Shown piece by piece: positions 1-8,316 of a stretch of 64,000 bases of DNA (the first letter of the stretch is position 1; every line of letters begins with the position of its first letter). The translations under genes were made by a program, and so were the position numbers. Source of the stretch: Nonomuraea sediminis. GTDB taxonomy: Bacteria; Actinomycetota; Actinomycetes; Streptosporangiales; Streptosporangiaceae. Location of the stretch: positions 434,001 to 498,000 of the forward strand of contig NZ_JAHDTI010000007.1 in NCBI RefSeq assembly GCF_018531495.1. Reading direction: 5' to 3'. The notes below the pieces were generated by a model that saw nothing but the letters and a program-made list of their open reading frames with translations, was not told the origin of the DNA and searched no databases.

Positions 1-2
1 GC

Positions 3-39
3 CGAGCCGGCGGGAGCCCTCCAGGCGCCCGCCGGCTCG
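3..39 (-). terminator. Hairpin downstream of the HTH regulator
   Basis: Perfect 12-base inverted repeat (arms 3-14 and 28-39, 13-base loop) of almost pure G and C. It lies about 50 bases past the stop of the leftward regulator gene, where an intrinsic terminator is expected. There is no T-run, which is common in actinobacteria. Confidence 0.5.
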
Positions 40-87
40 TACTGCAGCCACAGATCTTGTCTGTACGACAGGCAGCCTGCGCCCGCC

Positions 88-639
88 CTACGGCGTGTTT
101 CCCTGCTCGGCCGCGTTCCACAGGACGGATATCGGCGTGCCATCCGGTGTGGATCGGTTCTCGAATTCGTCGAGGAGGGCGTCGATCCGCTGGTCGAGTT
201 CCGCGCGGGCCTCGGCGTCGAGGTGCAGGATCGCGCGTCGGGTGTGCCGGTTGAGGGGCGGGCCGTTCTCGACGAGTTCAGCGCGGTGGGCATCGACGAT
301 GGCCAGATCGATCTGACCTGTCAGTTGGTTCGCATCTGTCCCGAGGTCGAGACGCCAGGTCGCACCGGTGGCGCGGTAGGGGCGTTCCCATGCTCCATGT
401 TCGCCCTGACGGGGTGGCTCGACGATGAGGAAGCCGGCGTCGGTGAGGGCTCGCACTCGGCGCAGCAGTGTGGCCGGCGCGACGCCGAGCCGCTGTGCGA
501 GCTGCTGGTTGGTCTGTGATTTCTCCAGGCAGAGGCGCAGAATGCGCCAGCTCAGCGGGTGTGTCAGGGCGCGCAGGTCTTGGGGGGTCGCCCGCCTGCG
601 CGGTGCCGGTTCGGCCGTCGACAGCGTTGGTTCAGCCAT
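88..639 (-). CDS. ArsR-like winged-helix transcriptional regulator
   Basis: A 183-residue cytoplasmic DNA-binding protein. Residues about 20-75 form a winged helix of the ArsR/HTH_20 type: an ALTHPLSWRIL opening helix, then LAQRLGVAPATLLRRVRAL as the recognition part and a short wing around FLIVEPP. The C-terminal half is acidic and helical, rich in Arg and Glu, and probably dimerises or binds the effector. The gene is divergent from the M20 peptidase/MHS transporter pair with about 70 bases between the starts, so it is probably their local regulator. No metal-binding Cys pair of classic ArsR sensors is visible. The ligand is unknown. Confidence 0.8.
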   Translation of the reverse strand: MAEPTLSTAEPAPRRRATPQDLRALTHPLSWRILRLCLEKSQTNQQLAQRLGVAPATLLRRVRALTDAGFLIVEPPRQGEHGAWERPYRATGATWRLDLGTDANQLTGQIDLAIVDAHRAELVENGPPLNRHTRRAILHLDAEARAELDQRIDALLDEFENRSTPDGTPISVLWNAAEQGNTP

Positions 640-712
640 TGACAGCAGTATAACCGATGTTCATTATTGGGATCGATTTCACTTTGTGGAAGCAATCGCA
701 AAGGGCGGTGGC

Positions 713-2062
713 ATGTCGATCGAGGACATCAAGGACTACGTGGCGCGTAACCGGGCGCGGCACGAACAAGAGCTGGCCGACTGGATCGGGATGCCGAGCG
801 TCAGTGCCACCGGGGAGGGCATGCCGGAGGCAGCCGAGCACGCCAAGGGTTTGCTGGCCGCAAGCGGCCTCGCGCCGCGGCTCTTCGAGACGGGCGGGTG
901 GCCGCTGGTGGCTGGTCACGCGCCGGGTCCCGACGGCAGCCCGCACGTGGTGATCTACGGGCACTACGACGTGCAGCCCGCCGGCCCGCTCGAGCAGTGG
1001 GACAGCCCGCCGTTCGAGGCCGCGATCCGTGACGGCCGGATGTACGGGCGCGGCACAGGCGACAACAAGGGGCAGCATTTCGCGCAGCTGCTCGCCGTAC
1101 GCGCGCTGCGTGCGAGCGAGGAGGGGCTGCCCTGCTCGGTGACGGTGCTGCTCGACGGTGAGGAGGAAATCGGCAGTCCGCACCTCGCGGCTACGCTCGC
1201 AGCGATGCGTACGGACCTCGACGCGGACGTCGCGGTGTGGAGCGACGGGCCGGTTCACGACAGCTACGAGCCGACGGTATTGCTCGGCGTGCGCGGCGTG
1301 GTGAGTTTCGAGATCACGGTCCGGGGCGCGGATACCGCGTTGCATTCGGGGAACTGGGGCAACGTCGCGGCCAATCCGGCGTGGGAGCTGGTGTGGCTGC
1401 TGTCAACGATGCGGGCACCCGATGGGCGCGTCCTCGTCGAGGGCTACGACGCCGGCACCACCGGGTTGACCACGGCCGAGCGCGCGGCACTCGACGCGCT
1501 GCCCGTGGCCCCGCAGGAGCTGCTCGCCGGGGTCGGGCTCGAGCGCATGGACCCGTACGGCGATGCCGGGGTCAACGAGCGGTTGGCGCTGCCCACCTTC
1601 AGCATCAACTCGCTCACGTGCCTGGACAATCAGGAGCACCGGTCGGTGATCCCGTCGGTCGCGATCGCCCGTTGTGACATGCGGCTCGCCTGCGGCCAAC
1701 GGGCCGCCACGGTCGTCGATGCGGTACGCAAGCACGTGGCCGCCCGGCTTCCGCACGCCGAGGTCGTCTTCAAGGCCATGATGGAGCCCTCGCGTACCCT
1801 GCCGGACGCGCCCTATGCGCAGGCGGTGCTCGATGGGGTGAGCGCCACGGCGGACAAGTCAGCGCTGTTCGCGCCCGCGATGGGAGGCAGCCTGCCGATC
1901 GCGGGCATCACCGACGGGCTCGGACTGCCCTGCTACGGCATTCCGCTGGCCAACGTCGACGAGCGCAACCACGCTCCCAACGAGAACTTCGAACTCGCCC
2001 GGTTCCATGACGGCATCGTGACCGCGGCCGCGGTCCTGCGCAGCATCGGTGGTGCACTATGA
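713..2062 (+). CDS. M20 family dipeptidase/metallopeptidase
   Basis: A 449-residue zinc peptidase of the M20 carnosinase-like group. The metal and catalytic motifs are all present: YGHYDVQP (H84, D86), GRGTGDNKG (bridging D117), DGEEEIGSP (catalytic E151, ligand E152) and a late HAPNENF His. The dimerisation lid domain falls at about residues 190-310. The reading frame is open from 425, but the extra N-terminal residues are Arg-rich and cover the divergent regulator gene, so the ATG at 713 is chosen; it begins a typical M20 N-terminal helix. The stop overlaps the next start by 4 bases, so peptidase and MHS transporter are probably co-translated. The likely role is hydrolysis of an imported dipeptide or acylated amino acid; the substrate cannot be told from sequence. 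Confidence 0.9.
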   Translation: MSIEDIKDYVARNRARHEQELADWIGMPSVSATGEGMPEAAEHAKGLLAASGLAPRLFETGGWPLVAGHAPGPDGSPHVVIYGHYDVQPAGPLEQWDSPPFEAAIRDGRMYGRGTGDNKGQHFAQLLAVRALRASEEGLPCSVTVLLDGEEEIGSPHLAATLAAMRTDLDADVAVWSDGPVHDSYEPTVLLGVRGVVSFEITVRGADTALHSGNWGNVAANPAWELVWLLSTMRAPDGRVLVEGYDAGTTGLTTAERAALDALPVAPQELLAGVGLERMDPYGDAGVNERLALPTFSINSLTCLDNQEHRSVIPSVAIARCDMRLACGQRAATVVDAVRKHVAARLPHAEVVFKAMMEPSRTLPDAPYAQAVLDGVSATADKSALFAPAMGGSLPIAGITDGLGLPCYGIPLANVDERNHAPNENFELARFHDGIVTAAAVLRSIGGAL

Positions 2063-3345
2063 GCGGCAAGTGGCGGCCCGTGGCCGCGGCATCGGTGGGG
2101 AACGCGCTGGAATGGCTCAGCTTCACTGCCTACACTCTGGCTGCCAGCACCATCGCGAAACAATTCTTTCCCAGCCAGGATGAGAAGAGCTCGCTGCTCC
2201 TGGCATTCGGCACCGTCGCACTCGCCTATGTCGTCCGCCCGATCGGCGCGCTCGTGCTCGGCGCCTACGCCGACCGCGCGGGCCGGATGCCCGCACTGAT
2301 GGCCTCCATCCGCATCATGGTGCTCGCCACGCTGATCATCACGTTCCTGCCCGGCTACCACACGATCGGTATCGCCGCACCGATCGGCATGGTGCTCGCG
2401 ATGCTGCTGCAAGGCTTCTCCGCGGGCGGAGAGTTCGGCAGCGCCACGGGCTATCTCGTCGAGCAGAACGCCAACCGGCGCGGCTTCATGGCCAGCTGGC
2501 AGGGTGCCAGCCAGGCCTTCGCGACAGTTCTGGCCACCCTGCTGCTCGCGATCACCAGCGGCACCCTGTCTGACGCGCAGTTCGAGTCGTGGGGCTGGCG
2601 TGTTCCCTTCGCGTTCGGTCTGCTGCTCGGCCCTGTCGGCTATTACATCCGCAAGAACCTCAGCGAGACACCGGAGTTCAGCCAGGCGCGCCGTACTGAC
2701 CAGCTGAAGCCGCCCGTGGCACAGACACTGCGCTCACACAAGGCCAGGATGGCGCTCTGCATCGGGATCCTCGCCGTGTCGACCGGCTACTCCTATCTGA
2801 TCACCTACATGCCGACGTACGCCATCCGGCAGTACGGCCTGCCCGCGTCGACCAGCTTCACCACTGTCATCATCACCGGCTCCGTCATGGTGCTGATCGC
2901 TCCGCTCGCCGGCCACGTCTCCGACGTCATCGGACGCACCAGGATGCTCACCATCGCGGCGGCGGGCATCGCCGTCTCCGGCATCCCGCTGTTCCTGCTC
3001 TTCCGAGCCGCGCCGAGCTTTGTCACGATGGCCATCGTCATGACGCTGATGGGGCTGATCAAACCCTGGTACACAGGACCTCTCGCCGCCCGCATGGCCG
3101 AACTCTTCCCGACCACAGCCCGGGGAACCGGCCTGTCCATCAGCTACAACGTGGGCGCCATCCTCTTCGGCGGCCTCACCCCGGTCGCCGTCACCTGGCT
3201 GCTCGCAGCCCTCGACACGCCCCTCGCGCCGGCGTTCTGGCTCGTCGCGCTCGCCGCGCTCTCGTTCGTCAGCGTACTGGCCAGCGACCGTTATGTCCGT
3301 ACGGCAAGCCAGATCAATCTGACAGGCCAGCCCGAGAAGGTGTGA
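2059..3345 (+). CDS. MFS transporter, metabolite:H+ symporter (MHS) family
   Basis: A 428-residue integral membrane protein with about 12 predicted hydrophobic helices. The N-terminus ASVGNALEWLSF and the loop GAYADRAGRMPAL are characteristic of the MHS branch (ProP, ShiA, KgtP relatives), as is GFSAGGEFGSATGYL in helix 4. It overlaps the upstream M20 peptidase by ATGA, implying translational coupling. The family imports compatible solutes and organic acids with protons. Next to a dipeptidase it may bring in the peptidase's substrate or handle its product. A strong hairpin follows the gene. Confidence 0.87.
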   Translation: MSGKWRPVAAASVGNALEWLSFTAYTLAASTIAKQFFPSQDEKSSLLLAFGTVALAYVVRPIGALVLGAYADRAGRMPALMASIRIMVLATLIITFLPGYHTIGIAAPIGMVLAMLLQGFSAGGEFGSATGYLVEQNANRRGFMASWQGASQAFATVLATLLLAITSGTLSDAQFESWGWRVPFAFGLLLGPVGYYIRKNLSETPEFSQARRTDQLKPPVAQTLRSHKARMALCIGILAVSTGYSYLITYMPTYAIRQYGLPASTSFTTVIITGSVMVLIAPLAGHVSDVIGRTRMLTIAAAGIAVSGIPLFLLFRAAPSFVTMAIVMTLMGLIKPWYTGPLAARMAELFPTTARGTGLSISYNVGAILFGGLTPVAVTWLLAALDTPLAPAFWLVALAALSFVSVLASDRYVRTASQINLTGQPEKV

Positions 3346-3405
3346 AGGCGCGTCTGGTTCGCAGGTCGTCCGGAGGCGCTTCCCGCTTACCGAAACGACT
3401 GCTCG

Positions 3406-3440
3406 GTGACCCCCGGCTGCGTGTTCCGGCCGGGGGTCAC
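3406..3440 (+). terminator. Terminator hairpin after the M20-MHS operon
   Basis: Perfect 12-base inverted repeat (3406-3417 with 3429-3440, 11-base loop), C5/G5-rich stem, 60 bases past the transporter stop and before a convergent gene. It probably ends both transcripts. No T-tract follows. Confidence 0.6.
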
Positions 3441-3528
3441 TCAGCAGCATCAGCGCAGCCGAGCCTCACGCTGAGCAAGACCTCGCGACGCCTGCCCGGC
3501 GTCGCGATTGCGGGTGCCCCGGGACCGC

Positions 3529-4182
3529 CTACCCCACCTGGTACAGCCAGTACGACACGCTCTGCGGAGGACCCGGCGGCCGGTAGGTTTCCACCGTCGC
3601 GCCCTCGTATCCGTACGTCGTCGAGACCGTGCTCGTAGTCCCCGTCTCGTAGTCCTGGTACTTCTCTACGTAGTCCTTCGTGATGAACATCTGGCTGGTG
3701 TCGTAGACGCTTTCCACGATCACCCGCCCGGGTCCGAACACGCTGATGAGGTCCTGCCGGAACAGCTTCAGGCGGGCCTTGCATCCGGTGCACGGCCCGA
3801 TGTTGCCGACCACCACGACCCGGATGTGGGCGCCATGAGGGAACGAGGCATGAAGCGCCTCGATCCAGTCCCAGGCTTCCTGCAGGACGGCGACCTCGCT
3901 GTCCTGCTTGGACATGCGCGCCTGAGCCTTGTCGACGCGTCCTTGGTAGCTCCGGTCGGCGTCCTTGGTCTCCGCCAGGGAGTAGCGCGTCGTCCCTCCG
4001 GAACGCGCTCCCGCGACCGGGGTCCTGTAGCTGTGCGCCTCGTCGAAGGAGAGGTCTCCGTTGACCATCACCAGCGCCCGGGAGAACAGGCCTGCGCCCT
4101 TGGTATGGATCTCTGCCAGCGAGTGTGCGATCTGCGGTGCCGCGGGGTCCGAGGTGAGGGCTTCGGGGGGCGTCGCGGTCAT
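3529..4182 (-). CDS. Free-standing deaminase-fold protein (XOO_2897-like), putative
   Basis: A 217-residue protein with no signal peptide. It has a pattern typical of the nucleotide/nucleic-acid deaminase superfamily: QDSEVAVLQEAWDWI (D94-x-E96) followed after about 33 residues by a hydrophobic strand and GPCTGC (P130, C131, C134), then FRQDL and VIVESVYD as the next helix and strand. A DxE rather than HxE or CxE first motif is, as far as I recall, found in the XOO_2897 group of polymorphic-toxin deaminases. Here the domain stands alone, with no toxin leader and no adjacent immunity gene. The last 40 residues are Thr/Tyr-rich and unlike the core. AAGGAGG lies 8 bases before the ATG. The assignment rests on motif reading only; substrate and activity are unknown. 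Confidence 0.55.
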   Translation of the reverse strand: MTATPPEALTSDPAAPQIAHSLAEIHTKGAGLFSRALVMVNGDLSFDEAHSYRTPVAGARSGGTTRYSLAETKDADRSYQGRVDKAQARMSKQDSEVAVLQEAWDWIEALHASFPHGAHIRVVVVGNIGPCTGCKARLKLFRQDLISVFGPGRVIVESVYDTSQMFITKDYVEKYQDYETGTTSTVSTTYGYEGATVETYRPPGPPQSVSYWLYQVG

Positions 4183-4498
4183 CGTGGTCCTCCTTGACCA
4201 GGGAGAAGAACCTCAGCCTTTCACCCGGAAGGGTGCTGTCAAGCGACGTCAGCGTCCGGCTCCGGCCATCCCGACCCGGCGGGCCACATCACCCGCTGGA
4301 CTCCTATGAACGGCGGGCCAACCCCGGCTGGTGCGGCGCGGTTGCTCTTACCACTCCGGGCTGCTCTTCATCGCACTCCTGGCCGCCGGGCTCGAGGCCG
4401 TTCAGCGGCGCCCGCCGGGACAGGCGCTGGACCAATGGTCGACAGCTTCTGCGTGCCCGCCGGGACGCCGTTCAGCCCCGCGCGTCCCAGGCGACAGA
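4183..4498. other. Intergenic stretch, no gene recognised
   Basis: About 315 bases between the start of the deaminase-like gene and the 3' end of the HxlR gene, both leftward. It must hold the promoter of the deaminase-like gene. Short reading frames here have no family features. A GCCGTTCAGC segment occurs twice (near 4396 and 4469). Confidence 0.4.
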
Positions 4499-4996
4499 TC
4501 AGGTGGCGGACGGGGGCCTGCGCCAGGCGGGGTTGAGCCGTACGCCGAGTTCCTCCAGCTCGATGGGGTCACCTGCGTCGCTGCGCAGCTCGACCCGAGC
4601 CGGGGAACCGGTGTCGTGGTCGACGTACAGGAGCGGGGGACCGCCGTCCTGGAGATATTTGTCGGCCCACTGCATGAGGCCGAGGACGACCGGGAGCAGG
4701 TCGCGGCCCATGTCGGTGAGCACGTATTCGTCGCGCGTACGACCGCCCTCGTCACGGTAGGGCTGCTTGTTGAGCAGGCCGGCCTCGGTGAGGTGGCGCA
4801 GTTGCCGGGCCGCGACCGTCTGGGTGATTCCGACCCGCTGGGCGAAGGCGCTGAACCGCGTGGTGCCGTAGAAGGCCTCCCGCAGGATCAGCAGCGCCGA
4901 CTTGGTTCCGACGATCTCCAGGGCCTTGACCAGTGAGCAGTGGTCGGTCTTCCACGAGCTGAGATCCGCGAGCGGACCCTCCATCACGGCAGGCAT
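4499..4996 (-). CDS. HxlR family transcriptional regulator
   Basis: A 165-residue winged-helix regulator. It has the HxlR layout: DHCSLVKALEIVGTKSALLIL, RFSAFAQRVGITQTVAARQLRHL and the wing YRDEGGRTRDEYVLT, within residues about 15-110. The C-terminal 50 residues (LYVDHDTGSPARVELRSDAG) extend beyond the minimal domain, as in several actinobacterial HxlR proteins. A Cys at about residue 20 could act as a redox or electrophile sensor, as in some family members. It is divergent from a DHA2 efflux pump, and two matching dyads lie between the starts. It most likely represses the pump and itself until a small toxic compound appears. Confidence 0.88.
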   Translation of the reverse strand: MPAVMEGPLADLSSWKTDHCSLVKALEIVGTKSALLILREAFYGTTRFSAFAQRVGITQTVAARQLRHLTEAGLLNKQPYRDEGGRTRDEYVLTDMGRDLLPVVLGLMQWADKYLQDGGPPLLYVDHDTGSPARVELRSDAGDPIELEELGVRLNPAWRRPPSAT

Positions 4997-5016
4997 GAAT
5001 TCATACTACCGCCCAT

Positions 5017-5064
5017 GACTACACCTATGTATAGTCAGCCTGCTGGCTTCACAAATGTGTAGTC
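5017..5064. promoter_or_regulatory. Two tandem 20-base dyads, probable HxlR operators
   Basis: Site 1 at 5017-5036 is GACTACACCTATGTATAGTC; site 2 at 5045-5064 is GGCTTCACAAATGTGTAGTC. Each is an imperfect palindrome with outer arms GACTA/TAGTC or GGCT/AGTC, and they share the half-site TGTRTAGTC. Centres are 28 bases apart. They fill the gap between the divergent HxlR and DHA2 transporter genes, so one protein bound here could control both. Confidence 0.7.
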
Positions 5065-5086
5065 AGGGGTTGAACGGGAGATCCTC

Positions 5087-6508
5087 ATGCATCAAGCGGC
5101 ACTGCCGGCCGGGACGCGACCCCAGCGGAAGCGCGCGGACGCCATCGTGGTCGTGCTCTGCCTGGCCGCGTTCATGGCCATGCTCGACGTCTTCGTGGTC
5201 AACGTCGCCTTCACCGACATCGGCGCGAGCTTCCACGGCTCCTCGCTGGCGGACCTGAGCTGGGTGCTCAACGCCTACACGATCGTCTACGCGGCCCTGC
5301 TGATCCCGGCCGGACGGCTGGCGGACCGGCACGGCCGCAAGGCGGGCTTCCTCGCCGGGCTCACCGTCTTCACCCTCGCCAGCGCGGGCTGCGCGGTGGC
5401 GCCGACGCTCTCGTGGCTGGTCGCGTTCCGGGTGCTCCAGGCCGCCGGCGCCGCGGTGCTCACCCCGACCAGCCTCGGGCTCCTGCTCACCGCCCTGCCC
5501 GCCGAGCGGCGCGCGGGCGCGGTGAAGATCTGGGCCACCACCAGCTCGTTCGCCGCCGCCGTCGGCCCGGTGGTCGGCGGGGCGCTGGTCGAGGTGTCCT
5601 GGAACTGGGTGTTCCTGATCAACCTGCCAGTCGGCCTCGTGACCTTCGTCGGAGCGCTCCGCCTGATCCCGGAGTCACGCGACAACTCGATCACCCGGCT
5701 GCCCGACCCGCTCGGCGCCGGCCTGCTCGCCGTCGCGATCGGCGCGGCCGCGCTCGGGCTGGTGAAGGGCGACGAGTGGGGCTGGACCGGCGCGGCGACC
5801 CTGGGCGCCTTCGGCGTCGCGGTGCTCGGCATCGCGGTCCTGGTCGCGCGAGTGCTGCGGCATCCGGCGCCCGTCATCGATCCGGCCCTGTGGCGGGTGC
5901 CGACCTTCGCCTGGGCCAACGTCACGGTCCTGGTGTTCTGTACGGCGTTCGGGGCGCTGTTCCCCAGCGTCGTCCTGTGGCTGGAGAACAGCGCCGGATA
6001 CAGCGCCATCACCACCGGCGTCGCGATCCTGCCGGGGCCTCTGATGGTCCCGATCTTCGCGATGGTCGGTCAGCGGCTGGCCCGGCGCCTGCCGGTCGGC
6101 CCGCTCGTCGCCGTGGGCAACCTGGTGTTCTGCGCGGGGGCGGCGATGCTGGCCGTGAGCGCCTCCGCGCATGCGCGGTACGCGACGGACATCCTGCCCG
6201 GATGGATCGTGACCGGCATCGGCATCGGCCTCGCGCTGCCCAGCATGATCGCCGCCGCGACCGCGGACCTGCGGCCCGCCCAGGCCGCCACCGGCAGCGC
6301 CGTGGTCAACACCGGCCGCCAGCTCGGATACGTCCTCGGAGTGGCCGTCCTGGTCGCCGTCCTCGGCACGCTCGACACCTCGCCGCACCAGACGGCCGCA
6401 GGCTTCCAGGGCGCCTGGTGGTTCATCGCCGGAGCCGCTGCCCTCGGCGCCGTCACCGCCCTCGGCCTCACACCCCGCGGCGACCGCAGCTCACCCGCCG
6501 ACACGTAA
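5087..6508 (+). CDS. MFS drug transporter, DHA2 (14-TM) family
   Basis: A 473-residue membrane protein with about 14 hydrophobic helices. It opens with LAAFMAMLDVFVVNVAF, the DHA2 motif D1 region; the loop GRLADRHGRKAGFLAG follows helix 2 and GPVVGGALVE is the motif C antiporter signature in helix 5. Members export dyes, antibiotics or metabolites in exchange for protons. The ATG lies 22 bases after the second putative HxlR operator; GGGAG precedes it. It appears to be a single-gene unit controlled by the divergent HxlR protein. Confidence 0.9.
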   Translation: MHQAALPAGTRPQRKRADAIVVVLCLAAFMAMLDVFVVNVAFTDIGASFHGSSLADLSWVLNAYTIVYAALLIPAGRLADRHGRKAGFLAGLTVFTLASAGCAVAPTLSWLVAFRVLQAAGAAVLTPTSLGLLLTALPAERRAGAVKIWATTSSFAAAVGPVVGGALVEVSWNWVFLINLPVGLVTFVGALRLIPESRDNSITRLPDPLGAGLLAVAIGAAALGLVKGDEWGWTGAATLGAFGVAVLGIAVLVARVLRHPAPVIDPALWRVPTFAWANVTVLVFCTAFGALFPSVVLWLENSAGYSAITTGVAILPGPLMVPIFAMVGQRLARRLPVGPLVAVGNLVFCAGAAMLAVSASAHARYATDILPGWIVTGIGIGLALPSMIAAATADLRPAQAATGSAVVNTGRQLGYVLGVAVLVAVLGTLDTSPHQTAAGFQGAWWFIAGAAALGAVTALGLTPRGDRSSPADT

Positions 6509-6569
6509 CGATTCCGGGCGTACCAGAAACCCTGGCTAGCGTGAGGGTCATGACGAACCAGCATCAGCA

Positions 6570-6932
6570 TCAGGGCGGCGGGTGCTGCTCAGCCAGGGCG
6601 GCGATCCGTCGCGTATCCCGCACATGCGTCCAGTGCTGTTCAATCAGGGCGGCGATCCGTCGCGTATCCCGCACGTGCGTCCGGTGCCGCAGCACCTCGA
6701 ATGAGGGCCGTCCGCCGGGCCCGAGCGCCACGATCTCCGCCACCGTCGGCTGGTCCACCGCGTCGGAGAGGCCGGGCAGGTCGGGACAGGCATGGATGGC
6801 TGGGCATCTGACATGCCTTACCGGTTGTCGGTGCACAACCTCGCCCATGCGAACATGCTGAGGGATCTCTCCGGCATGCCACGACCCCCCGGACGAGCCC
6901 AGAGGGCCGCAAGAATCAGGAGAGCACGTCAT
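6570..6932 (-). CDS. Hypothetical protein with 17-residue tandem repeat (doubtful)
   Basis: An open frame of 120 codons, leftward, overlapping by 2 bases the start of the rightward gene at 6931. Its C-terminal half (VAEIVALGPGGRPSFEVL, then HTHVRDTRRIAALIEQ-type units repeated) looks protein-like and biased in codon use, but the N-terminal half does not. I recognise no family. It could be the decayed end of a regulator or simply a frame opened by the 51-base DNA repeat. Confidence 0.25.
   Translation of the reverse strand: MTCSPDSCGPLGSSGGSWHAGEIPQHVRMGEVVHRQPVRHVRCPAIHACPDLPGLSDAVDQPTVAEIVALGPGGRPSFEVLRHRTHVRDTRRIAALIEQHWTHVRDTRRIAALAEQHPPP
6594..6695. repeat. Two-copy 51-base tandem repeat
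   Basis: A unit starting CAGGGCGGCGATCCGTCGCG occurs at 6594-6644 and again at 6645-6695, nearly identical for the first 40 bases. A short third start (CAGGGCGGCG) is seen at 6571. The period is a multiple of three, so any frame through it is kept. Confidence 0.75.
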
Positions 6933-7365
6933 GGTCAGTGTCAGCAGGGAGACTCCGCAGCAGACCGAGGAACGCCTGCGCCATGTGATCGCCCTAGCCG
7001 ACTTCGTCGTTCACGACGGCATCTGGTGCTTTGAGGAGTCGCCCGCAGACCGGCCACCGGCGCTCACCGCCGACACACTGGCAGTGGTCCGAGACGACGA
7101 AAGCTGGAGCTGCCTGGTTCCACACGACCAGCGGCACCAAGATGTCGAACGGTTCGGGATCTTCTCCTTTCACTTCCCGGCCGAGCTGGACAACAGCGGC
7201 TTCGTCGGCTGGCTGGCCACCCACCTGAAGGCTGAGCTGGGAACCGGCGTGTTCGTCGTCTGCGGCAGTAACCGTGCCCGTGGGGGGATCTATGACTACT
7301 GGGGCTGCCCCATCAACATGTTGAACGAGGCCACCGCGCTCATCATGACACTGCGCACCAGCTGA
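6931..7365 (+). CDS. DUF6196-like conserved hypothetical protein
   Basis: A 144-residue cytoplasmic protein beginning MVSVSRETPQQTEERLR, preceded by AGGAGA at good spacing. It has alternating polar and hydrophobic segments (AVVRDDESWSCLVP, FGIFSFHFP, TGVFVVCGSN) and a conserved-looking end RGGIYDYWGCPINML. I believe this is the actinobacterial family called DUF6196, recalled from its start and end motifs rather than checked. No catalytic motif is obvious. It stands alone between a repeat-bearing region and a transposase-like remnant. Confidence 0.65.
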   Translation: MVSVSRETPQQTEERLRHVIALADFVVHDGIWCFEESPADRPPALTADTLAVVRDDESWSCLVPHDQRHQDVERFGIFSFHFPAELDNSGFVGWLATHLKAELGTGVFVVCGSNRARGGIYDYWGCPINMLNEATALIMTLRTS

Positions 7366-7559
7366 CCTGGCTGTGTCCCGGGCCGAGGCCATCGCGCTCT
7401 GGACGGGTCTGTCGATCTTGTGACCTGGTGCGGAGTCCGTGAACGCCTTCGGTGCTGCTGGGGTGTGGGGACGGCCCAGCGGGGGCCGCGGTCGGAGCGG
7501 ATGCGGGCGCGTTCGCGGCGTTGGGCCTCCAGCACGACCGGGTGGCGGCGTTGGGTGCT

Positions 7560-7682
7560 GCGCCGGCGCAGGTAGGGCGTGGTCATGGCCAACCGGTCGG
7601 GCAACCGTACCTGGAAGCGGTGGATCGTGGTGTCCCTATCGGCCTGCACCAGCCGGGCGATGACCGGCACGGTGCTGCCGCT
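7560..7682 (-). pseudogene. Possible IS630-type transposase remnant
   Basis: Leftward translation gives VPVIARLVQADRDTTIHRFQ, which resembles the VARLVxADEDTVRDVIHRFN segment of IS630-family transposases, with an apparent three-codon deletion inside it. Nothing else of the transposase or its ends is recognisable. The surrounding 400 bases (7366-7764) have no intact gene; the promoter of the sigma factor must lie in the last part. Confidence 0.25.
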
Positions 7683-7764
7683 GTCGCCTGAAATTCTGCT
7701 GTCGCTCGCGGACACGAAGAGAACGAAACCCAAAGCGTTCGAAAGGTCCGATGAGGGATGACGC

Positions 7765-8316
7765 GTGGATGAAACCGACAGCCGGCACCGGTTCGACGCC
7801 ATGTACCGGCAAACATATGAACAGATCCTTGGCTACGCCATGCGGCGGTGTTCCTCTCCCGAGGACGCGGCCGATGTCGTGGCCGAGACCTATGTGATCG
7901 CGTGGCGGCGGATAGCAGAGCTTCCACATGGCGAGGCAGGCAGACTCTGGCTGTACGGCGTGGCCCGGCGGGTCCTGGCCAACCACCGGCGTGGCGAGCG
8001 ACGCAGAGCCACCCGGCACGCCGAGCTCACTGCCGAGGTTGAAGTCCTCTACGCCACACCCTCTCCTCAGGCCGGGCCTGACGAAGTAGGTGAGGCCATG
8101 AACATGCTCTCCGACGGTGATCGCGAGCTGCTGGCCCTGGCCGTCTGGGAGGAACTCGACCCTGGAGAGATCGCCGCGGTGCTGGGCTGCTCACGTAACG
8201 CCGCCCGCATCCGCCTGCACCGGGCCCGCAAGCGCTTCGCCAAGGCGCTGGAGAAGACCCGCCCATCGGTCGCCCGCCTCGAAGCGCGGCCGCTCATCGA
8301 GAGGGAGTCACGGTGA
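7765..8316 (+). CDS. ECF RNA polymerase sigma factor
   Basis: A 183-residue sigma-70 family protein with only regions 2 and 4. Region 2 is at about residues 8-75 (YEQILGYAMRRCSSPEDAADVVAETYVIAWRR, with the helix LWLYGVARRVLANHRR after it). Region 4 is at about 110-160 (LSDGDRELLALAVWEELDPGEIAAVLGCSRNAARIRLHRARKRF). The start is GTG. The gene overlaps by GTGA a gene for a single-pass membrane protein, a typical sigma/anti-sigma arrangement. It probably directs a small envelope or stress regulon that includes itself; the signal is unknown. Confidence 0.87.
   Translation: MDETDSRHRFDAMYRQTYEQILGYAMRRCSSPEDAADVVAETYVIAWRRIAELPHGEAGRLWLYGVARRVLANHRRGERRRATRHAELTAEVEVLYATPSPQAGPDEVGEAMNMLSDGDRELLALAVWEELDPGEIAAVLGCSRNAARIRLHRARKRFAKALEKTRPSVARLEARPLIERESR

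Noticed and set aside
425..712. Upstream extension of the M20 peptidase frame
   Set aside because: It is Arg-rich, covers the divergent regulator gene and its promoter, and adds nothing typical of M20 proteins; ATG 713 starts the normal domain.
6594..6695. CRISPR array
   Set aside because: Only two adjoining copies with no spacers and no cas genes; a simple tandem duplication.
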